A stretch of 64,000 nt of DNA from Gamsiella multidivaricata (taxonomy: Eukaryota > Mortierellomycota > Mortierellomycetes > Mortierellales > Mortierellaceae): contig NW_026251718.1 in NCBI RefSeq assembly GCF_025024155.1, forward strand, positions 518,401 through 582,400. Direction: 5' to 3'. The notes beneath the pieces are model-generated. The model made no database searches and was not told where the DNA came from. It saw nothing but the letters and a program-made list of their open reading frames with translations. The translations under genes and the position numbers were made by a program. Shown in pieces: positions 24,825 to 36,045 of the stretch (positions are counted from its first letter, which is position 1; each line of letters begins with the position of its first letter).

Positions 24825-25480
24825 CTTTTTGGACTTACCTATTTGTAAAAGCGAAGACCTTACCGTTAGGACAAAACGCACAGCAAACACTTTCCATGTA
24901 AAGCAGAACGAACAGCCAACGTTTAGACTTGAAAACGAATACTTCGTTTGCACCGTGCAGAATTTTCACGGGCTAATTAATCACTTGGCCTACAGGCTTG
25001 CGATATTGATAGGAGTAACGGTGTTGGATAGAGCTTGATCAAGGCTTTCCTGCTGTAGGATCTGCACTGTATTGACCTATGAAGTACGTACGAGTACCCT
25101 TCACGTGGTGCAGACGGGACCCGCTTTGACTTTCTTGTCTGTAAGTGAAAATAAGGGTAAAATATCGCACTGCGTTCTGTGATACGGCTGTTCATTTTTT
25201 ATTCCTTACTACTGGGCAGCCAACATCTAACCTGGCGCCATCCGATCTGCAGCAGGAAAGCCTTGATCAAGCTCTATCCAACACCGTTACTCCTATCAAT
25301 ATCGCAAGCCTGTAGGCCAAGTGATTAATTAGCCCGTGAAAATTCTGCACGGTGCAAACGAAGTATTCGTTTTCAAGTCTAAACGTTGGCTGTTCGTTCT
25401 GCTTTACATGGAAAGTGTTTGCTGTGCGTTTTGTCCTAACGGTAAGGTCTTCGCTTTTACAAATAGGTAAGTCCAAAAAG
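24825..25480. repeat. Perfect inverted repeat, 231-bp arms with 194-bp spacer
   Basis: Left arm 24825-25055 and right arm 25250-25480 are exact reverse complements over all 231 positions as I read them; the spacer is 25056-25249. Both arms therefore contain the same 69-codon ORF in opposite orientation, which I take as a by-product and not a gene. Outside the arms there may be a further weak inverted similarity (GGTTTGAGGCAGCC and GGTTTGACGCAGGC). The right arm ends 59 bp before the TATA box of sphingomyelinase-like copy 2. Possible origins are a foldback element, a local inverted duplication, or an assembly artefact. Confidence 0.95.
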
Positions 25481-25538
25481 GGGACAGTTTGGTTTGACGC
25501 AGGCTATTATGATGTTTCGCATCCCATCAACAGGTGCC

Positions 25539-25545
25539 TATATAA
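25539..25545 (+). promoter_or_regulatory. TATA box of sphingomyelinase-like gene 2
   Basis: TATATAA lies about 130 bp upstream of the ATG at 25674 and just beyond the right arm of the inverted repeat. Confidence 0.55.
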
Positions 25546-25673
25546 CGCGCTTAATCCGTCGTCTTTTTTTTATTCTTCCTCCTTGTCTCCATCAATTGGC
25601 ACCTTCAATCAAGTGCCTAATCCTCTCACTCTCTCCTTTGCCATATTCACACCTTAACTCACCCTCATTTACT

Positions 25674-27642
25674 ATGCGCGTTCGTGTCTCCTCCGTCATT
25701 CTTTCTCTGGTGGTCGCCACTTTGGTTATTGCCGCCCCAGCTCCTCATGCCGCCCGCCTTGAGAAGCGTGACGAGGCCGAGGACAAAATCAGTGATTTGC
25801 TGACCAAAGCGCTCGAGTCTTTGGGATGTGATGACTGTCTTGCTGCGTTGGTTGGGGTGAAAGAATATGCGATCTCGGACAAGTCCAGGGTGCTGGAGAT
25901 TGTCAATAATCTCTGCCCGACCCTGTCCATGTACCCTACTGATGTAGTATGTTCACGTCGCTGGTCAGATCGTTTAATCCATTTAACGTATTATTCATAT
26001 TCTCGCGTTGTTGACTATATGAGGCTAACCATATCATGTCCTTTTTAAATCCCAGTGCACTGGTGTGGTCTACATGCAAGGCCCCGTCCTCCTCGACTCG
26101 ATCATCGCTGCCGACCTCACCTCCGACGACGGTAGAAAACTCTGCTTTCAGGCCGCCGGCGCTTGTCCTGCTCCTGATATCGGCGATACCACCGTTATCT
26201 TCCCAAAGCCCAGGCCCGCTGACCCTGTCGCCCCTCCTCCAAGTGGTACTCAAGTGGAGGTTCTCCACTTCTCCGAGTAAGCTGACCAGGCTTTTTTTCT
26301 TTTTTTAAAGTCTCCCTTAGACGGATACATCCAGATATTTTAAACCCTAACGCGTTTTTAAAACTTTATTTTTATCAACAGCTGGCACGTTGACGAGGAA
26401 TACGTCCCTGGCACCGATGCTATCTGCAACAGACCCATGTGCTGCCGAAAGTACGACGACTCTCCCTCAAACATCACACGCGCCGCTGCCTCTTGGGGCG
26501 ACTACAGCTGTGACGCCCCTGTCAAGCTGGGCCTGGACCTGCTGAGCTATATTCCCTCGGTCGCCAAGCCCAGCTTCTCCATCATGACCGGTGATGTCCC
26601 TCCACACGATGTCTGGCTCGAGGACCGATCCGCCGTCCTCCCCATAGAGAGACATGCATACGCAAATATGGATAATTTGGGCATCAATATTTATCCCACT
26701 GTCGGAAACCATGAGTCTGGACCCACGAACCTGTACCCCACCGAGGCCTCTGGCGGAGATCTCTCCTGGTTATATTCCAGCTTGGCCGACAACTGGTCCC
26801 GTTGGTTGCCTTCAGATGCTGTCGACTGGGTTAAGAACTACGGTGCCTATGCCGCCAGTCCTCAAAAGGGCCTCCGCATCATCTCGCTCAACACCAACTT
26901 TTGCTACAGAATGAACTTTTATCTTTATGCCGACGTCGATGATCACGATCCCAACGGAATGATCAAATGGTTCATCAACCAACTCCAGGCCGCTGAAGAC
27001 GCAGGCGAACGCGTTTGGATTATTGCACACTTCAACCCCTCCCAGATAAATTGCCTCCAGAACTGGTCTGCACAGTACTACGAGATCGTTCAACGCTACT
27101 CTCCACATGTCATTGCTGAGCAGTTCTTTGGGCATACCCATTACGATGAGCTTTCGATCTACTACCAGCCTGGCATCAAGGACGCCCAGAACGCTATCTC
27201 GACTGCATGGACTGGACCCTCTGTCACTCCTCACTCGAATTTGAATCCCGGTTTCCGCATCTACCAGGTCGACACCGGCAACTGGAACGTTTATGATTCC
27301 CTGACCTACATCGCCGACCTCTCGCAAGCCACTACCTGGGATGCCACGGGTGCAACACCTAACTGGCACCTGGAATACTCGGCACGTCAGGCCTATGGTT
27401 CCTATGTGCCCATTGCAGACGACGCCCCCCTGAGCGCCTCATGGTGGCACGATGTCACTGTCGCGTTCGAGTCCGACAGTGCCGCCTTCCAGCAGTACTG
27501 GACATATCGCGGCAAGTCTGCTAACAGGATTGGCGCCTGCGCTGCCAACACAACATGTCCTGCTCAGACGATTTGCAATATGCGTGCCGGAATGAGCTCG
27601 GAACTTTGCTCGAAGATCACATTCTCGCTCACGAAGGAATGA
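25674..27642 (+). CDS. Secreted acid sphingomyelinase-like phosphodiesterase, copy 2
   Basis: Tandem paralog of the gene at 21264-23351. Exons 25674..25946, 26056..26276, 26382..27642, giving 584 residues; exon 2 is 221 nt in both copies and intron phases agree. Signal peptide MRVRVSSVILSLVVATLVIAAP, saposin-B domain (GCDDCLAAL, NNLCP, CTGVV, LCFQ, GACP), then DWHVD, TGDVPPHD, GNHESGP, IIAHFNPS and GHTHYDE, so all metal ligands are kept. The chosen start is the ATG at 25674, since the open frame upstream lies before the expected transcription start. Long stretches of exon 3 are identical in DNA to copy 1, while introns and flanks differ. It lacks the C-terminal tail of copy 1. Confidence 0.93.
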
Positions 27643-28053
27643 GATGGAAACCAGGAGGGGGCTGTCCCGGGCATGCACAGCCAATATGAAAGTGCTCCTT
27701 GGGACTTGGAATGAGAGGCTGTGCTGAACCTTCGACAAGCGTTAGTGTCGACTCGGATAATCCAATATCGAACACCCTCCCAATCTTCCCATGTCGTTAA
27801 AGAATACAACGATAGATTCTGATAGTGTATCTTTTCTTTATTTTCTTTTCTTCTTTATTTTTTCTTTTTGGTCATTCAGTCCGGAACTGATGAGCCAGCT
27901 TCACCTCGGAACCCTTTACATTTCGTATTTATCACCCACATTTGAAATAAAGCAACCCCGTCTTTGAAAAGCATGCATTTTTTAACTGGGGGAGGGGGGG
28001 GGGTTTGTTGCTATGGTACAGATATTCGTCCCATAAATCCATCCTTCCATTGC
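27643..28053. other. Convergent intergenic region
   Basis: Lies between sphingomyelinase-like copy 2 (+) and the F-box gene (-). It has T-rich stretches near 27830-27870 and a G run near 27990-28003. No gene seen. Confidence 0.55.
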
Positions 28054-28179
28054 CTAATCCCCCTTGCCACCCATGGTCGAATCTTCTGCCAAAGCAGATG
28101 TCTGCTTCAGGAGTTCTTCGTCCACTGGCGCGAACTGCAGCAGGCGTACACCACCTTGGACCAGACCGACCTGTAATAA

Positions 28180-28237
<58 letters not shown>

Positions 28238-30963
28238 GAAATAGGAGCGATTAGCAAAAGGTAGCATTAATCACAACAAAAAAAATAAAAAATAAAAGCG
28301 CCAGGTCAGAAGAGCGCGCGTAAACTTACGGCAATGTACTCGGGGTCGCAGTCGATACGCGAAGGACGAAGACCTTGAATAATCTTCTCCAGTTCAGGAT
28401 TCAGGCTGTGTGCTGTGACATACTCGCCATGCTGCCAACCATAACCCTCCTCCCCACCTTCTATCACAGAATCTGAGTCTGCATCGGCGCCAGCACCCTG
28501 GGGTCTTCCACTGTGCCTCAAAGAATGAACACGGATTGGCACATGATCCATCAAGTTCTCAAAGATCTGGACATAGAGCAGCTGGAACCGTCCGCCACCC
28601 ATGGCCGCAAAGTTACATGTGTGCTCAAGTTGATGTCTCCAATAGACCTCAGCACCCTGGGCATCCCACTCCTCCTGAGAGATGGAGCGGTCAAGTCGGT
28701 TGTTCTGGAGACCCTTGGAGGATTCGTCCTGCAGGAGGAGCGGTAGACGGATATGGGCCATTGTGTTGCTCGACTCCCAGACTACCATTGAGAAATCATT
28801 ATGAAACCAGCAGAATGATACTTGGTGGTTCGGCAGGATGTTGTCGAGTGTGAAGCGGCCGTAGCATTCACCATGGATCGAGAACAGTCGGATCATGCCA
28901 TCGTAGTGCAGTTCGAGGATCGTGTTCTGCACTAGATACAGAGCCTCGGTGATTGATGACTAAAGAAAAAACGCGTTTATAAGCAGGAAAATGGATGAGC
29001 AATTGCGGTTGATAGTATGGCTTTTGATCTTTGCAGAAGCAAAAGTCCAGGCGCCGGCATATCTTACCTCATCTTTCACTTTGAAATGGCTCACTTTGGC
29101 GCCTGTTTTCCAGTTCCAGGTGGTATATCGGCCCTCACCATCAGACGCCACCAGATACGTCCCATTGATGGCACATATAGCCAGGTCCCAAAAGTCCTCT
29201 TTATAGAATCCAATCTCCTCCCCAGTCTCGGTTGAGAACAGGCGGATCTCGGACTCCATCTTGTCAATATTGTACCCTAAACCAGCGACGATCTTCTGCT
29301 CCTGTAGATGCTCGACCCAGGTGATCTCACCGTGGATCTGGAATCGATGGAGCAGTGTCCTTGTGTTGATGTTCCACAAATGGATGCGGCCATCGTCAGA
29401 GCCAGTCAGGACATAGGGCGCCATGATCTGGAGCGTGGTCAACTTTTGATAGTTATCATCAAGCGAGATCACGTCTTGGACTTGACCACGTCGCCAGTTC
29501 TTTTGCCGCAGCAGATGTCGCTTGCAAAAGAACTTCCAATTGGGAATATTGGCTGGGAGTGCTCGTGGGATGTCAAAGTAGAACTCGCCCTGGATGAGTT
29601 TCAGTGCGATTCGCTTCCAGATCAATTGATCCGAAGTTGCCCAGTAGAGTAGCTTGCATGCCTACGATGCGATGTAGTAGCAGCAATACAGAAAAAAAAA
29701 TTGATTAGAAGCAGCGGTCTCATGTTCATTTTCGAGTTGACAACAAATACTCTTTGCGCGCCCTTTATCTCATCATCATATCCGTAGAAAGTGCAACGCG
29801 GAAAGAATGTGGAAGGACGGGGGGTTTGTTTGTTTGTACAAGACCACAATGGTGACACGAAGGAACGAGGGAGAAGGGTATATCTTCAGAAAATGGCAAA
29901 ATGCGGGGTAATTGAGGGTTCCCAGGCGTAAATCCCATATGGCAAATCGCCTCCGTCATGCCTATGAGCTTCCCCGCGTTTTTCTTGGTAACCTTTTTTT
30001 TTTTTTTTTTTTTTCAAGGTCCTTTGTGAAGATATAAAAAAAAAAAACAAAAAAAATTGTTATTCAGAACCATAATCATGATCATGATACGTAAAGACAA
30101 TGAAAGAACGGGATAACCCCTACGTCGAACAATAGAACCCGGTAGCCTTATTCAGTAGCCATCATCGAACCACAACATGAGGACGGGCGATGCTTAGAAC
30201 GAGAGGCAGATACTGCCGCAAAGTACAGGCCCTCGCATTAGCATCGTACAGCACAGTCGTCAACATGTCAATAAAAGAATAAAAGAAAGAACCTTACCAA
30301 TTGACAATGGTAAATGTCCTGAAGTGACAGATGGCCAAAGATCGAGTATCGAATGTCGTAGGGCATCAATAAATTCTCGAGCCTGGCTTTGGCCTCCATG
30401 TCTTGATGGACGGCATGGGATTGCGCTTGCACCGCAGACACATCGCTATGTGTGTCCAGCTTGACGACCTTCTTCTGGGATCCAATAACTGAAATGGACT
30501 CGTGCTCCACGCTGGCAGTATGGGCATCCGCTGCTGTTGCTTGGGACAATGCATCTTCGCAATAGTCCTGCGGAGCCCGCTGCTGCGGTCGTGCCTGAGT
30601 AAAATTTGATTTCTGGTCGTTTTGGCGGCGAAGCGTGGAATAGGGCACAGGATTGTCTGAGACGGTCTGCCGGATTTCCTGTCTAAGATGGTGGTGGTTG
30701 TGGGATTCGAGATGGGCATGAGAGTCAGGGGTGACAGTGCTGATAGAGAGGTCAACAATGCTGCCTTCCTTTAACAAGGCATCAGGCGTATTAAGATGGT
30801 CGATTGGCAGCTGAGCGAGAGCTGACGAGGAGCCATGGCTGTTGTTGGTGTTGTGGGTATTGGCGGTGGAGTGAAAGGAATGAGAGAGCAGTCGAAGCGG
30901 TGCCGAGGCAAGACTGTAGGATCTCGACACCTTCGATTCACCCTCAGGCTCCTGGCGAGTCAT
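28054..30963 (-). CDS. F-box / WD40 repeat protein
   Basis: Likely substrate adaptor of an SCF ubiquitin ligase. Exons: complement of 30298..30963, 29068..29661, 28330..28959, 28054..28170, giving 668 residues; all introns GT-AG and phase 0. The N-terminal 200 residues are low-complexity (Ser/His/Gln). The F-box spans the exon 1/2 junction (LLMPYDIRYSIFGHLSLQDI, then YHCQL-ACKLLYWATSDQLIWKR). WD-like blades follow, for example YVLTGSDDGRIHLWNI, then FWDLAICAINGTYLVASDG and LELHYDGMIRLFSIHG. The start used is MTRQEPEG at 30963; an in-frame ATG at 31062 is also possible. The last intron holds an (AAT)n microsatellite. Substrate unknown. Confidence 0.87.
28180..28237. repeat. (AAT)n microsatellite in intron of F-box gene
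   Basis: About 19 uninterrupted AAT units within the last intron, directly next to its acceptor on the minus strand. Confidence 0.9.
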
Positions 30964-32365
30964 TGGTAAAGCGACGATGCGAACGATGTAAGGAAAGAAT
31001 TTAGGAGGGGAGGAAGAGAATGGAGGTGTGTGCGATGAAAGATTGCGGAAGAAGAGATTCAACTGGGGGTCAAGGGTATATGGCGAGAAGGGCTATTATG
31101 AGTATAATGAATTAGCGTGTTTAGTGTTGAATGAAGAAAGTGGGAATGAGGGAAGGAGTGCGATCGAAAGTGGGGAAGGGCGGGGAAATGGCGGGGGGAG
31201 ACCAACATATGAGTTCTTATGGTACACCTCGAGTCGTAGCGAGGTCAACACATGAAGGTCTATACGACTGAACGGGAGAAGGATGTCGACGATTAAGCCC
31301 TATGGGATTGGGGTTACGTTGTGGAATCAGCAGGGAAGGACGGGAAAAGGGGACTACAGAGATGAATGACGGCGATGAAGGTGGAGTTGTCGGTGTGGAT
31401 GAACAAGAGTGTGCTTTATTCCTTTGTTTGTTGTATTCAATTGACAGACTATTAAATAAAAATAAAGTTCAATTGGACTTTCTTCAAGCTTTGACTACAC
31501 ACCAGGCACAGGAACTTCGGCGATGGTCCCACTGCGTTCCCAGTGGGGCGACATACCGCTCCTCCATCTCCTGGCCTACTTGCGCCTGTCAATAAACAAA
31601 CTGTCCCCTGCTCGACTATCGTGTTGTTAACGCTGTACACCTAGAAATATATCAAGTAGAGAGAACTCTGCTGTAGAAAGAACATGGAGCCATCACCCAG
31701 AAAAACTGATCTTCCCAAGGACACAGTGCAATATGAAGACCACATAGTGAACTGGCTTTACGCCCACAAAAACCTTCGGTGGCTACGACATTTACGGCAA
31801 CCATGTGGATGCCGGGTAATGCTGATAGTAAGGGAATTCACTCTTCTTTCCGCGGGTGAGTTTGAGTTTCTGATCCAGTGAGCTTCTCGGGATGGAGCTG
31901 CAATTCCAGCCAACCAGAGTCGAGTCAACGTTGCACAAGCAACTTTTCATCCCCGAACTTGTCCGAATGTACAAAATAAAAAGACGCGTCGACAGTACGC
32001 TGTTGCTGAGAGGATTAGCAGGAAATGGTACTACGAGACATATGAGATATGTGAACAAGATGATACTTCTCTTCATTCTTCCGCTTGGCTCAACAATTGC
32101 ACTGACGAAAAATAATTGAAGCCTCTGGGATCTTATCAGAGATGGAGCCAGGGCGTATCATAATGGTGTCCATGATAATTGTTTACGCACCAAGATTTGT
32201 CTCCATCTCGCCGCAATCAAAGTGCCCGTGCTCCAGACTACCATCGTCGTAGAGAGAAACGCGTGCTTCTGACAACTCTTTAACAACATATTCAACCTTA
32301 GGACGACCTTTTATTTTTTTTACTGGGTCCTCACTCCGAAGAATTGGGTCATATTAGACTCATGC
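30964..32365. other. Intergenic region between F-box and GCN20-like genes
   Basis: About 1.4 kb upstream of the F-box gene. Several short ORFs exist (for example 31684-31881 and 31892-32119 on +), but none shows a family signature. A purine-rich G/A block at 31030-31200 is probable F-box promoter/leader. Confidence 0.45.
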
Positions 32366-35006
32366 CTATAGTCCTTTTGCAAGAACGTATTCTTTGTACT
32401 CCTTGATGCCCTCGCCTTGGAACTTCTTGAGACTGCCTCCCTCACACACCCAGAGTTCATTGCATACCGACTTGATGAAGCGCTCGTCGTGAGAGACGAT
32501 CACGACTCCTCCCTTGAACTGCCCCAGTGCACTTGTGAGGGCGTCGATAGAGTCCATGTCCAAGTGATTAGTAGGCTAGACAACAGCAAAAAGCAACAGT
32601 AATGTTAGTCATAGATGTAAATGCGATGTTGAATGAGCCATTCAGCACAACATCGAAGAAAGCGTGCATTAGACATACCTCATCAAGAATCAGGAAATGA
32701 GGGTTCTGAAGTCCAAGGCAAGCAAATGCCACTCTCGACTTTTGGCCTCCAGACAGCGTGGCGATTTGCTGTAATCCGACCATGCCGGTGATACCGAAAG
32801 ATCCAAGCTGGCGACGGTATTCTTCTTCGCTCTTTCCAGGCCAGGTCTTGGCCATAAACTCGACAGATGTGAGATTGACATCCAGCTGGTCTACGTGGTG
32901 CTGACTGAAGAGCGCGAAACGAAGGCGTCCATGGCGATGGACCATACCCTTTTGTGGCTCCAGCTTTCCAGTCAAGAGCTTCAGCATAGTAGTCTTACCG
33001 GCTCCGTTTGGTCCAACAACAGCGATACGAGAGTCCATCTGCATGTCGAGATAAATATGCTCCAGAATGTTATTTCCGGGTGTGTATCCAAAGGTGCAAT
33101 CAGTCATTTGCAGAATTGGTGGTCCAAGCTTCTCCGGATCTGGGAACTTGAAGAAAATCGAATTCTCTACTTCTGGTGGCTCCAATTCAGGAAGTTTCTC
33201 CAGAATCTTGATCTTCATTTGTGCCTGGGCTGCTCTGTTGGCGTTATATCTCCAGCGATCAATAAATGCCTGCAGGTGAGCGCGGTACTGGATTTGATTC
33301 TCATACTCGCGAAGTTGGCTCTTGTGACGCTCCGCCTTTGTTGTGTCGAACTGAGTAAAGTTGCCTTTGTAGTAATCCAGTTTCTCGGAATGCTGGTGCA
33401 AAATGTCGGTCGCCACTTCATCCAGGAACTCTGTGGAGATAATAAACGGCAAGCAAATATAAACATTTAGCAAGGTATATCTGATTCAATTGAGTAATCT
33501 AATGTACTAAAACGAAAAAAAAAAAAAAAAAAAAAAAAAAAAGGAAAAAATGCTTACCTCTGTCGTGAGAAACGACAAGCAGGGTATTGGGCCATGTCTT
33601 GAGATAGTTTTCGAGCCAAATGACTGCAGGGATATCTAACATGTTTGTGGGCTCGTCCAGAAGTAGCAAGTCGGGCTTGTTGAAGAGCGCACGAGCCAGT
33701 GCCAAACGCATGCGCCATCCTCCTGAGAAACTCCTTGTAGGTGAATGGTGTCTGTCGGGGGTGAATCCGAGACCGGAGAGAATCGACGCGGCACTGTTAC
33801 ATGAAAAAGGGCAATGAGTGAGCATTTTGTTCAAGTCCAAGATTGTCAAGGACTCGAAAACAAACAACATTTCGCTGGCTTACCGCGATTCTGCCTTATC
33901 GGACTCGATGGCCTCCAACTTGCCGTACACTTCCTTAAGATCCGCCAAGGCCTTTTCACGGTCGTTCTCAAACTCCTCTTTAGATCGTGGGTCGCCCTCA
34001 GGCAGACCTTTCTCCATTTCCTGAGTGAGGGCGTTCAGGCGCTTCTCCTCTGCCAACAAATGCTCACGCCACTGATCGGCTGCCAAGACGGCCTGCATCG
34101 CCTCGGTATCATTTCCAACCATCTATCAGATCCGCGATGAAGAAAAGAATAATCCAAACAATGTTAATATACACTGTTGCATCATGGAAAATCCTTGGCA
34201 GCGAATATCAAAGCAAACGAAATGACATCCTTTACCTCCTGTTCGACATGGAGGATACTAATATGAGTCGGAACATTGAGCTCACGTTTGGATAGTGTTC
34301 GCAGAAGAGTCGACTTTCCGATACCGTTACGACCGACCAGACCATAGCGACGTCCAAATGCCAAAGTTAGGTTGGCATTCGTCAGAATGCGCTTTCCAGC
34401 AAAAGAAATGTCGAAGTTCTCCAGCTTGACGTCCTTGAGTTTTCCTTTTGTTGAAGTGTAATCCAGAATCGGGTTGACAGCCATATAGTCGACCTCGTCC
34501 TTCTTGTCCAACAATTTACTGGCCGCGTATTCGACACGTGCCGTGCGCTTGGCCATCTTGGCTGCGATCTTGGCCTCTGCCTTCTCCAGTTTCTTAGTAT
34601 CTACCTGGGACAGGATCTTACGGCCAGACAGCGCCTCGAGATCCACCGAGCGCGCTCCGATCTTTCCTGTAGCCGAAACGGAATCCTGACTCAGCATGTG
34701 CACGGGCTTCTCCAAGAGCCTTGAAAGACCATCCGATCCAACACTCTGGCTCGTGTGTCGTTCCTTAGCCTGTGACTCGAAAAGCGTCTGGAAGCGGCTG
34801 CAAAGCTTGTCAATAGCCTTGGGCTCGCCGCCGGCATCCTCCAACAGGGGACGGACGAATTCTGAGATAGCGTCCTCCTCGTCACCCAAACTTGAGTTCT
34901 CGTCCAGGTATCCAACAATGTAGTCGACGATGGCGTCATCCGCATCAGGCACACATTCGCGCACCATGCGCGACATCTCGTCCTTGCTGAGAGTGGTTGC
35001 AACCAT
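32366..35006 (-). CDS. GCN20: ABC-F ATPase, Gcn20-like
   Basis: Soluble twin-ATPase ABC protein; by family it works with Gcn1 on ribosomes to activate Gcn2 in amino-acid starvation. Exons: complement of 34236..35006, 33884..34122, 33558..33793, 32679..33430, 32366..32575, giving 735 residues (yeast Gcn20 is about 750). An N-terminal region of about 200 residues precedes the first ABC domain. Seen: Walker A GRNGIGKS (225-232), signature [15 protein letters not shown] (about 359-373), Walker [13 protein letters not shown], linker, second Walker [10 protein letters not shown] (about 555), signature [12 protein letters not shown], and Walker B FLILDE-PTNHLD, whose codons are split by the last intron. 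No membrane segments. Intron 2 begins and intron 3 contains long A/T runs. Confidence 0.95.
33517..33542. repeat. Poly(A) tract in GCN20-like intron
   Basis: Homopolymer A run (+ strand) just inside the intron between exons 3 and 4. It reads as T-rich in the sense of the gene. Confidence 0.8.
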
Positions 35007-35587
35007 GATAGGAACCAGATGGGATGGTCGAAAGAGGTAGGGGTAGCGAAGTGAAGAGGAATGATAACAGATTCAAAACTGTGTTGTTTTGTGCCACTGA
35101 TCACGTGGTTTGGCTGCTCCAGTTGATCCCCTCTATCCAAAGGGTCCAAGGATCATTTGAGTGCTCTGAGTTTATTCCGCACGCGTCCCGGGCCTTTTGG
35201 TCATATTGCCTTTGATAATCCTGCTAGTGCCTCTGCAATAGAAACTCTTATTATTCAGCTTGACGCAATGCATGCCTGCTTTAGTCCCTAAAAATCATAG
35301 GATTCAATTTAAAAAGCAAATGGGGGTATCCTCTGAAGGCATTGGGGACTCCTTATGCGTAACTTCGAGAGCTTCTCGTTATGGGAAGGAAGCTGAACTT
35401 GAGGGCCCTTTTTGTAACTCAGTGAAGAATCCTTGATATATTGAGGAAGCTGAACAACCCGACAAAAAAAATAGATATGCCGCACTGTTTTTAATTGAGA
35501 TACCACACATGATACGCTACATGATATGTGAGGCATCTAAGTAAAGATATGGCAAAGCAGATGTGCTTCTCGTCGATATGAGGAAAG
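35007..35587. other. Upstream flank of GCN20-like gene
   Basis: No gene recognised in this stretch. It joins the decayed GH16 region on its right. Confidence 0.45.
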
Positions 35588-36045
35588 TTAGGACTCATAA
35601 CGGGCATTCCTGAACTGTGCCTGAGGTGCCCAATCGTTTTTTGGGTACTTAAACTGGTCAGCCCATTTGATGTTGATCTCAGGGTTAACTTGTGTCCACG
35701 AGTTGATAACCAGTCTGTAGTTGGCACCCGAAGGATTTGTAATCGCAATGTCGGAGAAGTTCAACGCGATGTTCACGTCCACAGATCAGGTAATAGAATT
35801 CTTCCGCCGCTCAATCGAGCACCGTGCCAATCCTCAAAGGTGTCAAAGGGAAGGTCGATCGATACCAGGCGCTACTGATTCTTACTCCAGACATTCGTCC
35901 ATCTAATCCGGTTGTTCAGCCCCGTAAGCTCAATATCGATTTCTGACTTCCCATTGGCGATCAAGAAGAGTGCTGTGACCTGGCCGGCCACGATAGAAGC
36001 AATCATGTCGACTGAATAGTGGCCGTAGGTCAAATCCTCCTTTCT
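35588..36045 (-). pseudogene. Decayed GH16 glucanase/transglycosylase-like gene
   Basis: Minus-strand reading gives a recognisable glycoside hydrolase family 16 pattern: TYGHYSVDMIASIVAGQVTA, then FLIANGKSEIDIELTGLNN with the catalytic E-x-D-x-E motif intact, WTNVW, SIDLPFDTFEDWH, and after a frame change SVDVNIALNFSDIAI, a GANYRLVINSW segment, and a closing QAQFRNARY. Lesions: an in-frame TAG at 35872-35874; a frame shift between about 35824 and 35800; a TGA at 35786-35788 where the family commonly has Trp before SVD. No start or signal peptide is found upstream, and the upstream sequence runs into a poly(C/G) tract. Introns short enough to remove these lesions are not apparent. Functional GH16 enzymes remodel beta-glucan/chitin walls. 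Confidence 0.72.

Noticed and set aside
24829..25476. Two identical 69-codon ORFs in opposite orientation
   Set aside because: They are the two arms of the inverted repeat read in opposite directions; no signal, motif or start context supports a gene.
28180..28237. CRISPR-like or coding tandem repeat
   Set aside because: It is a plain AAT microsatellite inside an intron, with no spacers; no CRISPR array was seen anywhere in the window.
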